From the NCBI RefSeq assembly GCF_008728515.1, contig NC_044977.1, forward strand, positions 185,555,987-185,619,986: 64,000 bases of DNA. Direction: 5' to 3'. The notes beneath the pieces were generated by a model, which was given only the letters and a program-made list of their open reading frames with translations, did not search any database and was not told the DNA's origin. The stretch is from Papio anubis (lineage: Eukaryota > Chordata > Mammalia > Primates > Cercopithecidae). Below, one piece after another: positions 63,931 to 64,000 of the stretch; positions within the stretch are counted from its first letter, which is position 1; each line of letters starts with the position of its first letter. Position numbers and translations under genes: made by a program.

Positions 63931-64000
63931 AATCATGACCCACCCTTTTATACAACCCTTCTGTTCTTTTTTATTTATTTATTTTTTGGTAGCATTTTTC

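Overview
This window is nuclear DNA of a catarrhine primate, most likely an Old World monkey (macaque/baboon/guenon group). The whole stretch is built from the usual primate repeats: Alu, L1, MaLR and class I ERV LTRs, MER1/MER5/Tigger-type DNA transposons, MIR, L2 and HAL1. The two youngest-looking Alus (34453-34752 and 38762-39059) carry a set of differences from the human AluY consensus that I associate with the cercopithecoid AluYR-type lineage. No convincing exon, promoter, tRNA, rRNA, snRNA or processed pseudogene of a host gene is visible. All longer open frames are either remnants of L1 ORF2, translations of Alu or microsatellite sequence, or chance frames in AT-rich DNA. The segment is therefore intergenic or deep-intronic.

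Layout. 1-3.9 kb: mostly old unique sequence with one MaLR LTR, one Alu and one MER5-type element. 4.0-13.7 kb: a nearly complete but decayed sense-strand L1 whose 5' UTR contains about three tandem ~254-bp units. It is interrupted by a THE1-like solo LTR, an AluY, and a second 5'-truncated L1 that itself holds an old Alu. Another Alu sits at its 3' end. 14-24.8 kb: thinly populated old sequence with MER1, MIR, L2, HAL1, an MLT1-like LTR and a 5'-truncated Alu. 24.9-27.3 kb: an antisense 5'-truncated L1 split by an Alu. 27.3-32.9 kb: MIR, L2 and two MST/THE1 LTRs. 33-39 kb: AT-rich DNA with two cercopithecoid-type Alus and a possible degenerate antisense class I ERV 5' end.

39.2-49.1 kb is the most structured part. 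An old sense-strand L1M has been broken by four independent insertions: an MLT1-like LTR, a GC-rich 1.59-kb solo LTR with an exact 4-bp target duplication, a second ERV-like LTR that carries a nested Alu, and a Tigger-like element at a TA site. Just upstream lies an inverted copy of about 170 bp of its 5' region. 50.6-51.6 kb holds an L1ME-type 3' end. 52.5-53.6 kb is LTR-like DNA split by a ~340-bp polypyrimidine tract. 54-64 kb holds MER5, MIR and L2 pieces, a half-Alu with its own target duplication, and one antisense Alu.

Family names come from memory of consensus sequences, not from a search. Insertion boundaries are firmest where target-site duplications are quoted. I found no new functional system. 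The items most worth a second look are the 1.59-kb LTR (family not identified), the L1 5'-UTR tandem array, the inverted repeat at 39.3/40.3 kb, and the half-Alu.
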